Of a stretch of DNA of 64,000 nt, positions 1 through 10,590 are shown piece after piece. The stretch is from Ambrosia x helenae (Eukaryota > Streptophyta > Magnoliopsida > Asterales > Asteraceae). Each line of letters begins with the position of its first letter. Position 1 is the stretch's first letter. Made by a program: the position numbers and the translations under genes. The stretch lies in NCBI GenBank assembly GCA_030844895.1, contig CM061231.1:496001-560000 (forward strand). Reading direction: 5' to 3'. The notes under the pieces were generated by a model. It worked only from the letters and a program-made list of their open reading frames with translations, was not told where the DNA came from and did not search any database.

Positions 1-1036
1 GTGTTGACCAATTTTAAAGCCTAATTGAATCCAAAACTAGTATAAAAACCCACCTATGACCCATTACACTTTGCACCTCTAAATCGATTGTTTCAATTCG
101 ATTAAACTCTCCCTCATACCTTTCTTTTATAGTATATTAATTCTACATTTGAAGCTTTGATTATAAGCTCTCGTAATTGGCGAATTGGAAGCTGGATATT
201 TTTGTTATTCGATTTCTTTTCTTCTAAATTGGACTAGTTTCGTTGTCGAGCCTTTGGATTGCTCGCATTTTCACGCTCGCTTAGTCATCTAGTTATTTGG
301 CGAAAGTGAGTATTTCCTATCCCCTTTTTAAGTCTTATTCACTTTTGGGGTGTTACATGTACACTTATACAAATACACATACAAGTTCACAGTTTTACAA
401 TACAATTCTAGTATATTGTGCATTTGCTTACATACGTGCTTTATGCTTAGACGTTACATGTAGAATACATTTGTACTTAGTGAAATCATTAACCATGTAC
501 AAGCCGACCTTAACATTGGATAGCGCTATTAGATTGACAACCTACCGAAGTGATTTTCCCCCTTTTCATCAGAGAATCCATGGTCATTGTTAAGTTATTA
601 TCCATTTATTGGATAAGTACACCGCCGTTCATTTTAGTACATTTATACAGTCACAGGATTGATTTCGCTCATTTGTATGATACATAGTTTACATAAATGC
701 ACTGTAGCTTGCACTTGAATTGTATAACATTTTCCAACTTACTATATGTATGAAATCTAGGAATGCTTACCAACATTTCATATGTTGACAAAACTTATTT
801 TGTACATGTTTCAGGTGCAGTTTGATCTTAGTTCCATAGCATTGGATTTTAGTGCTTGCTTTTAATAATTTATTTCAAATTTCATGTTTTGTTTAGACTT
901 ATGTATTTTTCCCATTTCATCCATGTAAGACAATTTAAATTATTCAATAATATATTTACATTTTAGTACCATGTGCTTTTGAACAATCGTCACTACGTGA
1001 CACCTCGATAATTCCGCAATCGGTTGGGGTGTTACA
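1..1036 (+). mobile_element. Gypsy-type LTR, 3' portion (truncated by window start)
   Basis: The last ~700 bases are the reverse complement of the start of the LTRs at 45268 and 50860, including the end GGGGTGTTACA at 1036. The first 300 bases differ from those LTRs, so this is a related subfamily. A TATA-like TATAAAAA lies near 42-49, where an LTR promoter would be expected. The following base begins LINE coding sequence, not a PBS, so this is a solo LTR or a 3' LTR inserted in a LINE. The left edge and the TSD lie outside the window. Confidence 0.75.
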
Positions 1037-1432
1037 GCCGTGCTCTCTAAGTTCTCCCGTGACCATTCCCCTAGAAGCAACGCATCGTCTGCATAGAACA
1101 AATGTGTAACCTCAGCTTCATGGTCCGTAAAATTAATTCCCAAAAATTCACCAACCTCTTTAGCTTTATTCACAACCCAAGACAACGCCTCCATAACAAT
1201 AAGTAACAGAAAAGGTGAGAGCGGGTCACCCTGACGGAGGCCTTTTTGCCCATTAAATTCAAAGGTCGGAGACCCGTTAACCAACACCGCGGACCGAGCT
1301 GACATCAAAATACCTCTGACCCAGTTACACCACAGAACCGGAAAACCCATCTGAGTCATAATAGAATCCAAAAAATTTCAGCTAACATTATCGTAAGCTT
1401 TTTCGAAATCTATTTTTAATAAAAAAATCTTT
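1037..1432 (-). pseudogene. LINE reverse transcriptase fragment
   Basis: The minus-strand translation shows non-LTR (L1-type) reverse transcriptase landmarks: a degenerate FEKAYDNVS block near the start, then GLRQGDPLSPFL, then the catalytic FYADDALL. The upstream part has a stop just before the open stretch. The coding sequence is cut at 1036 by the inserted LTR. Endonuclease and C-terminal parts are missing, so it is a dead remnant. Confidence 0.85.
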
Positions 1433-1507
1433 CATTTTTCATCTGAGTCATAAAGTTGGTCTTTAAACTACACTTGTTTTGAATCATTCTAAATAATTGA
1501 CTTTAAC

Positions 1508-1759
1508 CATGGGCCTTATGGCTTAGTGGTATGCGAAGCGGGGGTTAGAGTTTGAGGCTGAAAGGTCTCAAGTTTGAATCTGATATTGCATGGGTTTTAC
1601 CGTAGCAGGTGTCTGGGCAGGCGCATTTTCCCAGGTACGGGTTCTATGGCGGGCTTAGGCTACCTAGCGCTGTCTGTCGTTCACGAGCGTATGGGGTATT
1701 ATTTGCCATTGGGTTATCCCGGGTAGTCGGGGCATTACGTATAGTTGGCCGTTAAAAAA
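1508..1759 (+). mobile_element. tRNA-derived SINE with TSD
   Basis: It begins with a tRNA-like head: A-box-like TGGCTTAGTGGTATGC near 1520 and B-box-like CAAGTTTGAATC near 1570. It ends in an A-run. Near-identical direct repeats flank it: AATTGACTTTAAC at 1495-1507 and AATTGACTTTTAAC at 1760-1773. Together these are diagnostic of SINE retrotransposition by LINE machinery. Confidence 0.8.
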
Positions 1760-1792
1760 AATTGACTTTTAACTTCATATTTGTTAAAATTA

Positions 1793-2169
1793 GAGAAATT
1801 GGATTTTAACACCCTGAATTATTGATTATTGGCTGCTGACACACCGAACTACAAAATTGTTCACCACCACACTGTACTTTCAACTTCTTGGCCTGTGTCA
1901 CCCTTAGACTAACCATGGTTAGTTTTTTGTTGACGTGGCTATTTTTTTGCTGATGTGGGATGATGACGTGGCTATTTTGCTGATGTGGCATGGTGACGTC
2001 ATCATGCCATGTCAGCAAAATGGCAACGTCAACAAAAAAACTAACCATGGTTAGTCCGAGGGTGACACAGGCCAAGAAGTTGAAAGTACAGTGTGGTGGT
2101 GAACAATTTTGTAGGTCAGTATGTCAGCGACCAATAATTAATAGTTCAGGATGTTAAAATCTAATTTCT
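1793..2169. mobile_element. Foldback MITE, MULE-like, 9-bp TSD
   Basis: The two halves are long inverted repeats of more than 100 bp each. They start AGAAATTGGATTTTAAC on the left and end with the near reverse complement on the right. The centre is rich in GACGTGGC/GCCATGTCAGC. Direct repeats TTAAAATTA at 1784-1792 and 2170-2178 fit a 9-bp Mutator-type TSD. There is no coding capacity; the open frame across it is an artefact of the palindrome. Confidence 0.75.
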
Positions 2170-2393
2170 TTAAAATTATTATATACAAATCAAATACCTT
2201 ATAAAAGCAGTTTTTATAGATACCGAAGGGAGAATAAGAAAAGAAGTAAATAAATAAACGTCAAGTCACACAATGTAAAAACGACTAGCATCATACTGAA
2301 TTAAGAGTTAATTATATTTTTTCTACCTCCAAAGGACTAGCCATTAACAAGGCGGAAATAGCAAGCCCAAAAACCAAACAATATTACATTAAA
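2170..2393. other. AT-rich spacer, nothing recognised
   Basis: I see no coding, RNA or repeat signature between the foldback element and the next LINE tail. Confidence 0.5.
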
Positions 2394-2576
2394 TCAACAT
2401 TTATACCACCTCTCCCAATTCACCGTTCCCTGTTTAAACCTATACTTATACCACAAAAAACTCAAAGAATTAACGTCCGAAACAATATCTACCACACTAT
2501 AAGTCTTATTAGAAAACAACTTGTCATTCCCAGAGTTTTTCCATCTGTGCCACTTTTTTGTTTGTTTGTGAAACAT
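2394..2576 (-). pseudogene. LINE ORF2 C-terminal tail
   Basis: The 60-residue frame has the pattern of the end of plant LINE ORF2 proteins: a W-x-x-W-K-x-x-N-D-K-x-F-x-N stretch, then a hydrophobic SLSFLWYKYR block and a terminal W. It lies upstream, in minus-strand order, of the RT fragment at 1037-1432, so the two cannot be one collinear element. Confidence 0.55.
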
Positions 2577-2884
2577 CTATACTTGACGTACGGATATACA
2601 TGTATAGCCAATATCCAAAAAGGAGAAATCTTTGTAGCTAATCCAAATTGATGTGCAAAGTTGCGATCATTGTATCATTGTGGCCGAAATAGCATTCGCA
2701 ATATTTGCAATTGGTTTGTGTCCCATCCCATGTTTGTAACTGATATGCAACCGAGTTGCGATTGTAGCTCTTTGTAGATTATAATGTTTAAACATATGTG
2801 CAAATTTTACTATAACATTTAGTTCCACAACAACAAAAGCAGTCAGACCCGGTAAAATTTACAAATTGCGAAATCTATTTGTAG

Positions 2885-3120
2885 AATTTGAGGAGGGTAC
2901 GTGGGATATAGACAAACATTACTTCCATCTTGGACCACACCCTCACAAAGGTGCAACTCTAGCAAATCTTTTCTAATCCGTTCATCTCAAGTCAATTTAC
3001 GTCTTCCTCTCTTCCCCTTCACAAGCAGGGTTTGCACTACTTAAATTGCCGTTGTCCTCATCTTCCTCTTCACATGCCCGAATCATCTAAGTCTCTCCTC
3101 CTTTATCTTAGCCGATATAC
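2885..3120 (-). pseudogene. Degenerate LINE-like tail (GHVKRR / GRRKLT type)
   Basis: Reading leftward from 3120, the translation begins LRWFGHVKRK and later gives KGKRGRRKLT and DERIRKDLLEL, with several stops. This resembles the C-terminal segment of plant non-LTR retroelement proteins with W(F/Y)GHV and RGRPK(K/L)TW motifs. It is a short, heavily mutated relic. Confidence 0.5.
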
Positions 3121-3711
3121 TAGCCACCTCTAATTGTTTCCTAAATGCCTAATTTCGTATCCAGTTTAACCTTATGTGCTCCCACATCCATCTCAGTATA
3201 GGGGAAGACCAACATAGAGTGGGTTGTGGTCCTCAGACCCCAATACTTTTTAAAAATCGAGTAGAACTGGTATAATATTTTACGGATCCCACAAGAATAA
3301 TTAGTTGTAGCCCCAAAGAATTACTATAAAAAGCAAGATGGTGAAGTAGTAAATCTCATTTCCAACTAACAGGTCCCTAGTTCAAGCCTTGTATGTCACT
3401 TTTTTTGGTTTTTTATTTAAATCCAAGATAAAACTAGGGGTTTTAATAAAACTCAAATTAAACTAGTGTTTTTATTACTGTGTTTTTTAATGGTTAATGC
3501 CATATGTTATTATTATATTATTGTATTTTATTATGTTCCTTACTTTGATTCGATCTAAACAATGACATGAAAATTCAATTATTTGGTTGTGAAAAAAATT
3601 AAGGTAAAAATAGGACCCAAATGAAAGAGGAAAAAAACAAATCCTGGGTATGTAGTGCCTCAGCATCGATCCTTATCTCTACATGTGTGCAAATTAATTT
3701 GGTGAATATTT
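3121..3711. other. AT-rich spacer, nothing recognised
   Basis: No open frame, tRNA or clear terminal repeat was seen here. The target-site duplication of the next element starts at 3712. Confidence 0.5.
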
Positions 3712-4055
3712 GTTTTGAGTAGGGCTGCACTACTACAAAAATAGCCTTCCTTGACACTTTTTTTATGACATACAATATTTAATGACATGCAAAAGTGCAT
3801 GTCATAAAAAAAATGTCATCTTTGAAAAAAAATGATAATTTCTTGACGTTTTTTCATGCGTGTCAATAATTTTCCGTCATAAAATAAAAAACATGACAGT
3901 TTTCAAATCGCTTGTCATGGTTTTGTGTCATTAACTCTTAAATCCTTCTCTCCCGCACGTTTTTCCATAACCTCCCCCTCTAAAAACCCCTGCTCCTTCT
4001 CAAATCAAACCCCTCTCTCATAATTCTCCTGCTCGTTCTAAGCCCTCTCTCTCAT

Positions 4056-5770
4056 AACGAACCAGCGAAGCTACTGCTACCATACCTTCAACGAGCCGAT
4101 GAACTACAAAAACACGAGCCCCTTGTCGCCTACCACTGTAAACCCTAATTTCTCACAACTTTCTATTAATTCACTTGTTTTTATTGTTTTTGTTTTGTTT
4201 GTAGGTCGATTGTATGCAATGGAACGAGGTTTAAAGATACCACAGAGTGAACGAACGAAAACAACCTGTTCTCTGCTTGTTTCTCTTATGAAATAGCTTG
4301 AAAAGGTCTGATTCGTTGTAGATTTTAATAGTAAGTTGATGATTGTTTTGATTAATTAGTTGGATCTAGATTTAGAGTGTTATGTGATAGAATCTAGATA
4401 TCGAAAGCGTTGATTACTCAGAGAATGATTACAATTAGCCACATAATTTGAGAAACCTAATTTGATAACATGAACATAGATTTATCTAGCATAGAACAAG
4501 AAACCGGCAACTAATACAGGTCGTAATAACAAACATGATACCGAAACCATGAATATCGAACAATTAACTGGAAACAACAACCAACACCACTCCTATGATT
4601 ATGGCTGGAACCACTCTTAACCTATGTAGCATGGGGACGCCACTTATGTGGCAGTACCGTTTCGGGTACTCATCGGCGACGGAAACGCCATGGATACTCC
4701 ATGGGGATGTTTCCTAAGCGTTTCCAGTTTGGTGGGGACGTATCCTAAACGTTTCCGGCCCGTTTCCATCCGAGGCAGAACTACAGGAAGGTCCGTTAAT
4801 CCTCCGGCCGACCATATTTTTCGAATAATATGGTTATCCTTTGTGAATCTTTTTATTGGAACTTGACCCTCCAAAGTGTTGTTATCATAATAGTTGAGTT
4901 AAGGTGTTTGAATGAAAATAACTTGATCTGAACATTTTTCTGTTGTTCGTCGGTGGTGGCTAGAGGTGCTGCTAATGTGTGTTGTGAAGAGGAATGTTGA
5001 AAGAGATGGAAGATTGGGTTAATGGTTTGATGGGTATTTGGTTTTTGTTTGAAATGGGCTCTTTTTTAAATCTGGGCCATCAATTAGCCCGATGGATGGT
5101 ATCTAGTACTCTAGTCGATTGCTTGTTCCAACATTAACTTGTTGATATTTGCTACTGACTTAACACTTGTTGAGTGTTCACCAGTTTGAATCAATATAGT
5201 CTTGGTTATTTATTTAATAACTTTGTTATTTTTATTTAATTTAGAATATATTTGCTACTGACTCAACACGAGTTGAGTGTTGACCAGTTTGGGTTTCAAA
5301 TATTTAGTTGATGAGGAATTTATTTAATATATTTTTATTTTTTTTATATTTTTTATTGCCGTACCCGTATCTTAGATTTTTCAATTTTACCGTTCCCCGT
5401 ACCCATATCGTCCCCGTACCCGTTCCCGTGCTACATAGCTCTTAACTCCCCTCGTAGCCATTAACAGGTGCTTACGGGTCAACCAAATTTATTAGAATTC
5501 TGCATTTTCTGGCAGTAGCTACTGGTTGTCTGGTTGTTGTTTTTGATAACTTAAATTAGTGTTCTATGTAGGTAAGTTATTAGGTAATTTTGTTTTATGT
5601 GTGTTGTAAATCTGTTGTTCTGTGTTCATCATCTAGGTTGCTTGTTTGTTTGTCGGATAAGAAGTCTCTGCAGTTGGGGCCTGATGACCATCTCCACCTG
5701 GAAAGATTCGCCTCAAACGACTTTGCAAAGGCGGATAAGCAATATCGAGCTGGGAAAGCTGATCTGTATG
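4056..5770 (+). pseudogene. LIP5: Captured LIP5/VTA1-like gene fragment (N-terminal domain)
   Basis: Three exon pieces can be read. 4056-4137 gives NEPAKLLLPYLQRADELQKH and continues to a GT donor. 4205-4305, after TTTGTAG, gives RLYAMERGLKIPQSERTK and ends LEK. About 5659-5770 gives DKKSLQLGPDDHLHLE and on to KADKQYRAGKADL. These match the conserved N-terminal helical domain of plant LIP5 (the VTA1 homologue that activates the SKD1/VPS4 ATPase in multivesicular-body sorting). Defects: a TAG stop replaces a codon in exon 2, the third piece lacks an AG acceptor, and intron 2 holds an hAT element. The rest of LIP5 is absent. It is a transduplicated, non-functional fragment inside the CACTA element. 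Confidence 0.85.
4622..5438. mobile_element. hAT-type element inside the captured intron
   Basis: Terminal inverted repeats CTATGTAGCATGGG (left) and CCCGTGCTACATAG (right) bound 817 bp. They are flanked by an 8-bp TSD CTCTTAAC at 4614-4621 and 5439-5446. The subterminal parts are rich in CGTTTCC/GGAAACG and CCCGTACCCGT words. No transposase is encoded; the two overlapping open frames at 4644-4874 are on opposite strands of the GC-richer end and look spurious. Confidence 0.85.
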
Positions 5771-5925
5771 ATAAGTTTTCTTTTTATGAATACGGCTATT
5801 ATAACACTACTTTGCTACAGATTTTTTAGTCTATAAGAATTATTGCGGTTGAAAAGACTTCCAAATTCATATGCTTTAAGCCAGAAGCTAACAAGTAACA
5901 TCTTGTTTTAGTTAATTTTAGTCCT

Positions 5926-6335
5926 ACCAGGCTCGACCAGGCTCGAACTCGAGCTCGATTAAGTTATAAAAGCTCAAACTCGAGCTCGGCTCGGGCTCGG
6001 CTCGTTTAGTATTTATTAGTTAATATGTTAAATAAAAATAATATAAATAATAGTTCATTTAGGCTCGTGAGCTCGATTAGTGAAGCTCGAGCTCGGGGCT
6101 CGTTTATTAAACAACCTTAAATGAATGCTAAATATTATTAAATATTCAAAAAACTAATATTATACTAGGCTCGATAAGGCTCGACGAGCCTAACGAGCTT
6201 CACATGCTAGGCTCGAGCTCGAGCTCGATAAATAAACGAGCTTTGTTTTAGGCTCAAGCTCGGCTCGTTTCGAGCTTTTTGCCGAGCCGAGCTCAAGTAG
6301 CTCGCGAGCTGCTCGGCTCGTTTGCACCCCTACAG
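5926..6335. repeat. GAGCTCG-rich dispersed repeat (MITE-like)
   Basis: About 400 bp built from GCTCGAGCTCGGCTCG words around an AT-rich core, ending GCTCGTTTGCACCCCTA. Related copies lie at 25990-26330 and 44475-44580. The near-palindromic words let it fold back. No clear TSD could be fixed, so its class is uncertain; hAT-like MITE is the best guess from the CACCCCTA end. Confidence 0.6.
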
Positions 6336-7753
6336 AAAACTGTGGGTTATTTGTGGATGCAAGGTCAAAGCAGGTGGGTCTGGGTTAGGAAATTTGGTGT
6401 GGACTAAAATTGTATACAGTAGTTGGTAGGGCCTGGTATAATTTGGTGACTGAGCTTTTGTATAGCTTTGGTGTATGCTAACATCCTGCTAGCGGCGCCC
6501 AGTTTAAAACTCTAGTTAGATTTAGTTAATTGAATTATTTACATATATGGTGTTAAGTGCTACTTAAGTGCGCTATGATTTATGTAAAATAATTGGCCGG
6601 CCTCGACTAATGTATTAATTTTATTGTTGTCTCAGGTTGGGGAAAGAGCGGATCATTACGGGGATGAGGATTTGGATGTCGTTCGCGAAGAATGGTCAGG
6701 CTACGCCGCGACATTTATTTTCAAAGGATCGAAACTTGTTTGTTCGAAGGCAATGTAATCTCGATACAATATTTTTGTAAACGTTAAACGTTGTGTCGGA
6801 TTAGTTTGTAATTTGATAAATATGGATGGATTGAATAATGAAATGATGTTTTTGTTATTAGTTTTCTAATTATTTTGCATATAATAAAATGAATATAAAT
6901 CCAGGAGGGTAAATATGTAATTTTACAGGAATTTTTTTGTTTTTTAGATCAATAAATTATGACACGCAAAAAAACGTCATAAAATTCTGTCGTAAATTTC
7001 TGTCATAATATATGTTGAAAAAATGTCAACAAAAACTGTCATAAAAATGTGTCATTAAAAAGTGTCATAACGTGTGTCAATAAATGCTGTCATAAATGTG
7101 TGTCATAAACAGATGACGCGCGAAAATATGTCATCTTAAATTTATGACACCGCCATCCTTGACGTTTTTTTTCTTGTCATCAGACCCTTTTCTTGACACG
7201 CAATGCGTGTCAAGAAAGACCTTTTTTCTAGTAGTGCTGGGATAACAAGTTACACGAACCTGTTAAGACACAAACACGAAACTTGTAAACACGAACACGA
7301 CACGAAATCTAATCGTGTCATTTTTTTCAAACACAAACACGAACTTGTGTATAACAGGTTAACACGATAAGATAAGACACGACAAGACACGATAAGGACA
7401 CCTAGTAAAATAAGTTAACACGACAATACACGATAAGACACCACAAGACACGTTAAGACACAACAAGACATGAGAAGAAACACGATAAGGCACGATAAGA
7501 CCTGTTAAGACACGTACACGATAAGACACGAAAACGAAACAGGTAAACACAAATATGACACGAAAATAAACAGGTCTTAACGTGTCGACCTGTTATAGAC
7601 ACAAAACCTGTTAAAATCGTGTAGGTTCGTGTTAGGTTATCGTGTTCGTGTCTAAATTGCCAGCCCTAGTTTTGAGAAATATAGAAGAGATGAGAGAGGA
7701 GTGACGAGGAGTAGATAGATATGAGAAAAAAAAAAAACAGAGATAAAGCAATT

Positions 7754-7877
7754 TTTTTTTAACGGCAAATTTTTATTACACCTTTATTCCACCTCACCTT
7801 GCATTTGCAAGGATTTGAACCCACAACCTTACATTTGTAATGGGGACACCATACCACTAAACCAAGAGGTCATGGGT
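7754..7877 (-). mobile_element. Short tRNA-derived SINE with TSD
   Basis: On the minus strand it has an A-box-like TGGTTTAGTGGTATGG and a B-box-like GGGTTCAAATCC, then GCCGTT and an A-run at the left end. Direct repeats AGAGATAAAGCAATT (7739-7753) and AGAGATAAAACAATT (7878-7892) flank it. At about 124 bp it is a short SINE family. Confidence 0.78.
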
Positions 7878-7892
7878 AGAGATAAAACAATT

Positions 7893-8270
7893 AACTAGAG
7901 GAAAATATAATTAACTAGATTATATAGGAAGCTTTTCCAAATAGACGCATTTAATATAAAGTATTAAAATATTTGTTATGATTTAACAAATAAATTAATA
8001 TACTACACGTTTAGAAAACAATAATTTTAACCATTTAAATAAAAATAAAAATGTATTTTAAAAACAAGATATATGTTTGGATGAGGAGCAAAACTAGAAG
8101 CAACCATTGTAGGGCGTGATTAAGACGGTGGTCTTGAAGATGTGACTTTTTTTTTTTTTAAATGAGTGGTTTTAACCTATTCTGCTCTGGATGAAAATAT
8201 AACTCGTATTTGCTGGTTTGAACATGATTAGTGACTTGCGTGTACGTGATTTATGAATTACATGAACACA
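7893..8270. other. AT-rich spacer, nothing recognised
   Basis: Only homopolymer runs and AT-rich sequence were seen. Confidence 0.5.
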
Positions 8271-8480
8271 TTGTACTTTTTTTTTCTGTATGAACAAATC
8301 CCATAGAAAAAAGTCGGTTTTTTTTTTTTCGTTTTTAATATAGCACTATGGTACTCGTTGGAAAGATAATAAAACGATAATTAATTTGGTCTGATTTTTT
8401 TTTCTTTAAAAAATCTCGTACATAAAAGTTATTGATGTTTAAAAATTGCGGGGAAAAACATGAGAAATGGTCTTTTGAAA
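8271..8480. repeat. Fragment related to the Helitron interior at 31.6 kb
   Basis: About 200 bp align by eye with 31560-31760. Both share TTCTGTATGAACA, AGCACTATGGTACTCGTTGG, AAAGATAATAAAACG and the following AAAAATCTCG block. Neither Helitron terminus is seen here, so it is an internal remnant. Confidence 0.6.
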
Positions 8481-8712
8481 GGAAATAAGGGGAATGATAC
8501 AGCATGACACACTTAAAAGGGGATGATGGCCTCATTAAACATCATGTCAGCTTTAGTGCTTTCTTTTGTTAATAAAATATAGATACAGATATAGATATAG
8601 ATTATAGTACTATTCAATTAATCTTTTGGAGTAGTAGTCGTCGTTGTTGTTATTATTATTTTGTTTTTTTTAAGAGAATCAGTGGTGGTTGGATTAACTG
8701 CAATCTTGTTTA

Positions 8713-8832
8713 TAAAAGGGTCTTTGCCTTGGTGGTATCAAGGTGTTGGATAAGGCTTTGCTTTTTCAAATGGTGAGGGATCAAATCCTGTGGGTGACAA
8801 AATAATTAGCCGTTCAAAAAAAAAAAAAAAAA
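8713..8832 (+). mobile_element. Short tRNA-derived SINE with 17-bp TSD
   Basis: A perfect 17-bp direct repeat AACTGCAATCTTGTTTA flanks it (8696-8712 and 8833-8849). The body has an A-box-like CTTGGTGGTATCAAGG and a B-box-like GGGATCAAATCC, then GCCGTTC and a poly-A tail. The perfect TSD suggests a recent insertion. Confidence 0.82.
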
Positions 8833-9155
8833 AACTGCAATCTTGTTTAATTTGTGTATGTTGCTTTCTGTATAGTTATTGTTTTGTTCAACAAATTTTG
8901 CCGTTCAAAATTATAAATTATGGTGTTCGCAACTTTTGTAATGCATACTCCTCTTTGTACGTGTGTTTTTGCTTCCAAAAACCAATAGTAAATGCACCCT
9001 TTGAATTGGTATGAGTGCCATGTGAACAAGTAACGAAGGATATTCTTTACAGGATAATTACGAGGTAATTTTGTTCAAGTTGCATCGTAGGTTGGCTGTA
9101 ACGTGGTTTTGTGGTACATTGTTTTTTTTAAATGTATACTTTATTAAAAAACAGT

Positions 9156-9290
9156 GAGCCCCACCTCTTGTGATGTGATGGTAAAGATGTTGGGGTTTCA
9201 AACACGAGATTGAAAGTTCAATCCTCATAATAGGCAAAATGTAATAAAATGGTGTAAAAAATGGGAGAGGAAATTAGCATTAAAAAAAAT
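9156..9290 (+). mobile_element. Probable SINE, same general type
   Basis: An A-box-like GTGATGTGATGGTAAAG and a B-box-like GAAAGTTCAATCCTC are spaced as in tRNA genes and an A-rich end follows near 9285. I could not find a convincing TSD, so it may be older or truncated. Confidence 0.5.
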
Positions 9291-9480
9291 TAAAAACCCG
9301 AACACACCGACCAAACCTACAAACCGGGAAGGCCACAAAGAAACCAACTCACATAATTACAAATTTACACAAATTCGGCCAAGAAAAAAATTCCAATCTA
9401 GCCCTATGCTTGGTCCAAAGAAACCCCACCGATTTAACCTCCCCAATAATATCCTTCATTCTAGCCATCTTTTTATAATA

Positions 9481-9534
<54 letters not shown>

Positions 9535-10590
9535 TAAAAAGTCGTTCCTAGCTCTCCATAGACTCCAGCATCTGATGATAACAATCCCATGAAGAATCTC
9601 CTTCTCCTAGCCTTTAAGACCCGAGTAGTTGTCTAACACCAACATGTCTATAAACGTAAAAAAAATATTGGACCCGACACCACGAGCTCACGTGTTGCCA
9701 TAATACAGTAGCAAACAAGCCCAGAAGTGAATAAATGGTCCACGGTTTCGTCTTAAGCTTTAAAGAAAGGACACACAACATCATCAATCTGGATTCTTCT
9801 CCTAGCTAGCGCCGTAGACGTAGTAACGCGACCCAACTCTGCCCTCTACACAAAAATGTTATATTTAGACGGGACCCACCTGCACCACTACTTCACATAA
9901 TGATTGCTCGCCTCCCCACCGTTTTGAAGCAGAACCTTAACCAAGTTAAAAGAGAACGATTCATCATTTCCACCCATCCAAATCCAGCAATCCTGCTGCC
10001 TAGAAAGGCGAAATTGGTCCAACAAGACTAATATAGAACCCAACTCCGATCTCTCCGCATCCGTCTCAGGACTTCTTGCCCAAAACCACTTCACATTCGA
10101 GCCACGACCAGCCAACTCCAATTCGTCCCCAATCTGCAATGTTTGAACTGCTCGATCACTAACAAATTAGGAAACTCTTCTTTTAACAGGCTGTCTATCA
10201 ACCACGGGTCAAGCCAAAAAGATATATCTATCCCATTCCCAACCAATCCTTTGAAAAAACGGCGTAAAGGGACCCCCGAGATGACAGTTCTGGAAAGGAG
10301 TTTAACGCTGTTGTTCCAAGCATCGGGCATATTGTTTCTAACAAGAATAAAGTCCCAGATCCTACGTGAGAATGAATTGCTTCAATAAACGACTTCCACA
10401 AAGTGAACTTTTCCGTCTTCAAACGCCATCCCCACTTTGAATGGAGAGAACAATTAATAATATTCAGTTCGCACAACCCTAAACCCCCAAGATGTTTTGG
10501 TAATACAACCCGCTCCCAAGCTACCTAATGTATCTTTTGGCTATCACTCTATCCACCCCATAAAAATCTTTTAATCAAGGATTCAAGAAG
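9291..10590 (-). pseudogene. LINE ORF2 3' region, frameshifted
   Basis: Minus-strand pieces read in order: GLGVCELNIINCSLHSKWGW-type sequence near 10470, then FFKGLVGNGIDISFWLDPWL near 10240, then WIWMGGNDESFSFNLVKV near 9960. This is the order found downstream of the RT domain (zf-RVT region) in plant LINEs. Stops and frame changes separate the blocks. The RT core itself is absent. Left of 9480 an untranslated-looking 3' part continues. Confidence 0.8.
9479..9533. repeat. (TAA)n microsatellite
   Basis: About 17 tandem TAA/ATA units interrupt the LINE remnant. Confidence 0.9.

Larger units (their letters stand above)
3728..7236. mobile_element. Non-autonomous CACTA transposon carrying gene fragments
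   Basis: The ends are CACTACTACAAAAATAGCC at 3728 and, inverted, CACTACTAGAAAAAAGGTC ending at 7236. A 3-bp TSD CTG flanks it (3725-3727, 7237-7239), as expected for CACTA elements. Subterminal zones at 3750-3920 and 6955-7215 are packed with short TGTCATAAA/ATGACA repeats, the usual transposase-binding architecture. No transposase frame is present. The interior holds a LIP5-like gene fragment, an hAT insertion, a GAGCTCG-rich repeat, and near 6634-6758 a 40-residue open exon-like segment (starts VGERADHYGDEDLD) that I do not recognise. Confidence 0.88.
3720..7668. mobile_element. hAT-type MITE split by a CACTA insertion
   Basis: The outer element has inverted ends TAGGGCTG (3720) and CAGCCCTA (7661-7668). 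An 8-bp TSD GTTTTGAG flanks it at 3712-3719 and 7669-7676, typical of hAT transposition. Only its first 8 bases lie left of the CACTA insertion. The remaining ~430 bp (7237-7668) are a non-coding repeat of ACACGA/AACACG words. A similar word pattern recurs near 41.7-41.9 kb. Confidence 0.8.

Noticed and set aside
297..593. 98-residue plus frame in the first LTR
   Set aside because: Lies in the LTR R/U5 region; its relative at 51342-51623 is likewise LTR sequence.
4644..4874. Overlapping opposite-strand frames in the hAT element
   Set aside because: Both fall in the GC-richer subterminal part of an 817-bp element that codes for nothing recognisable.
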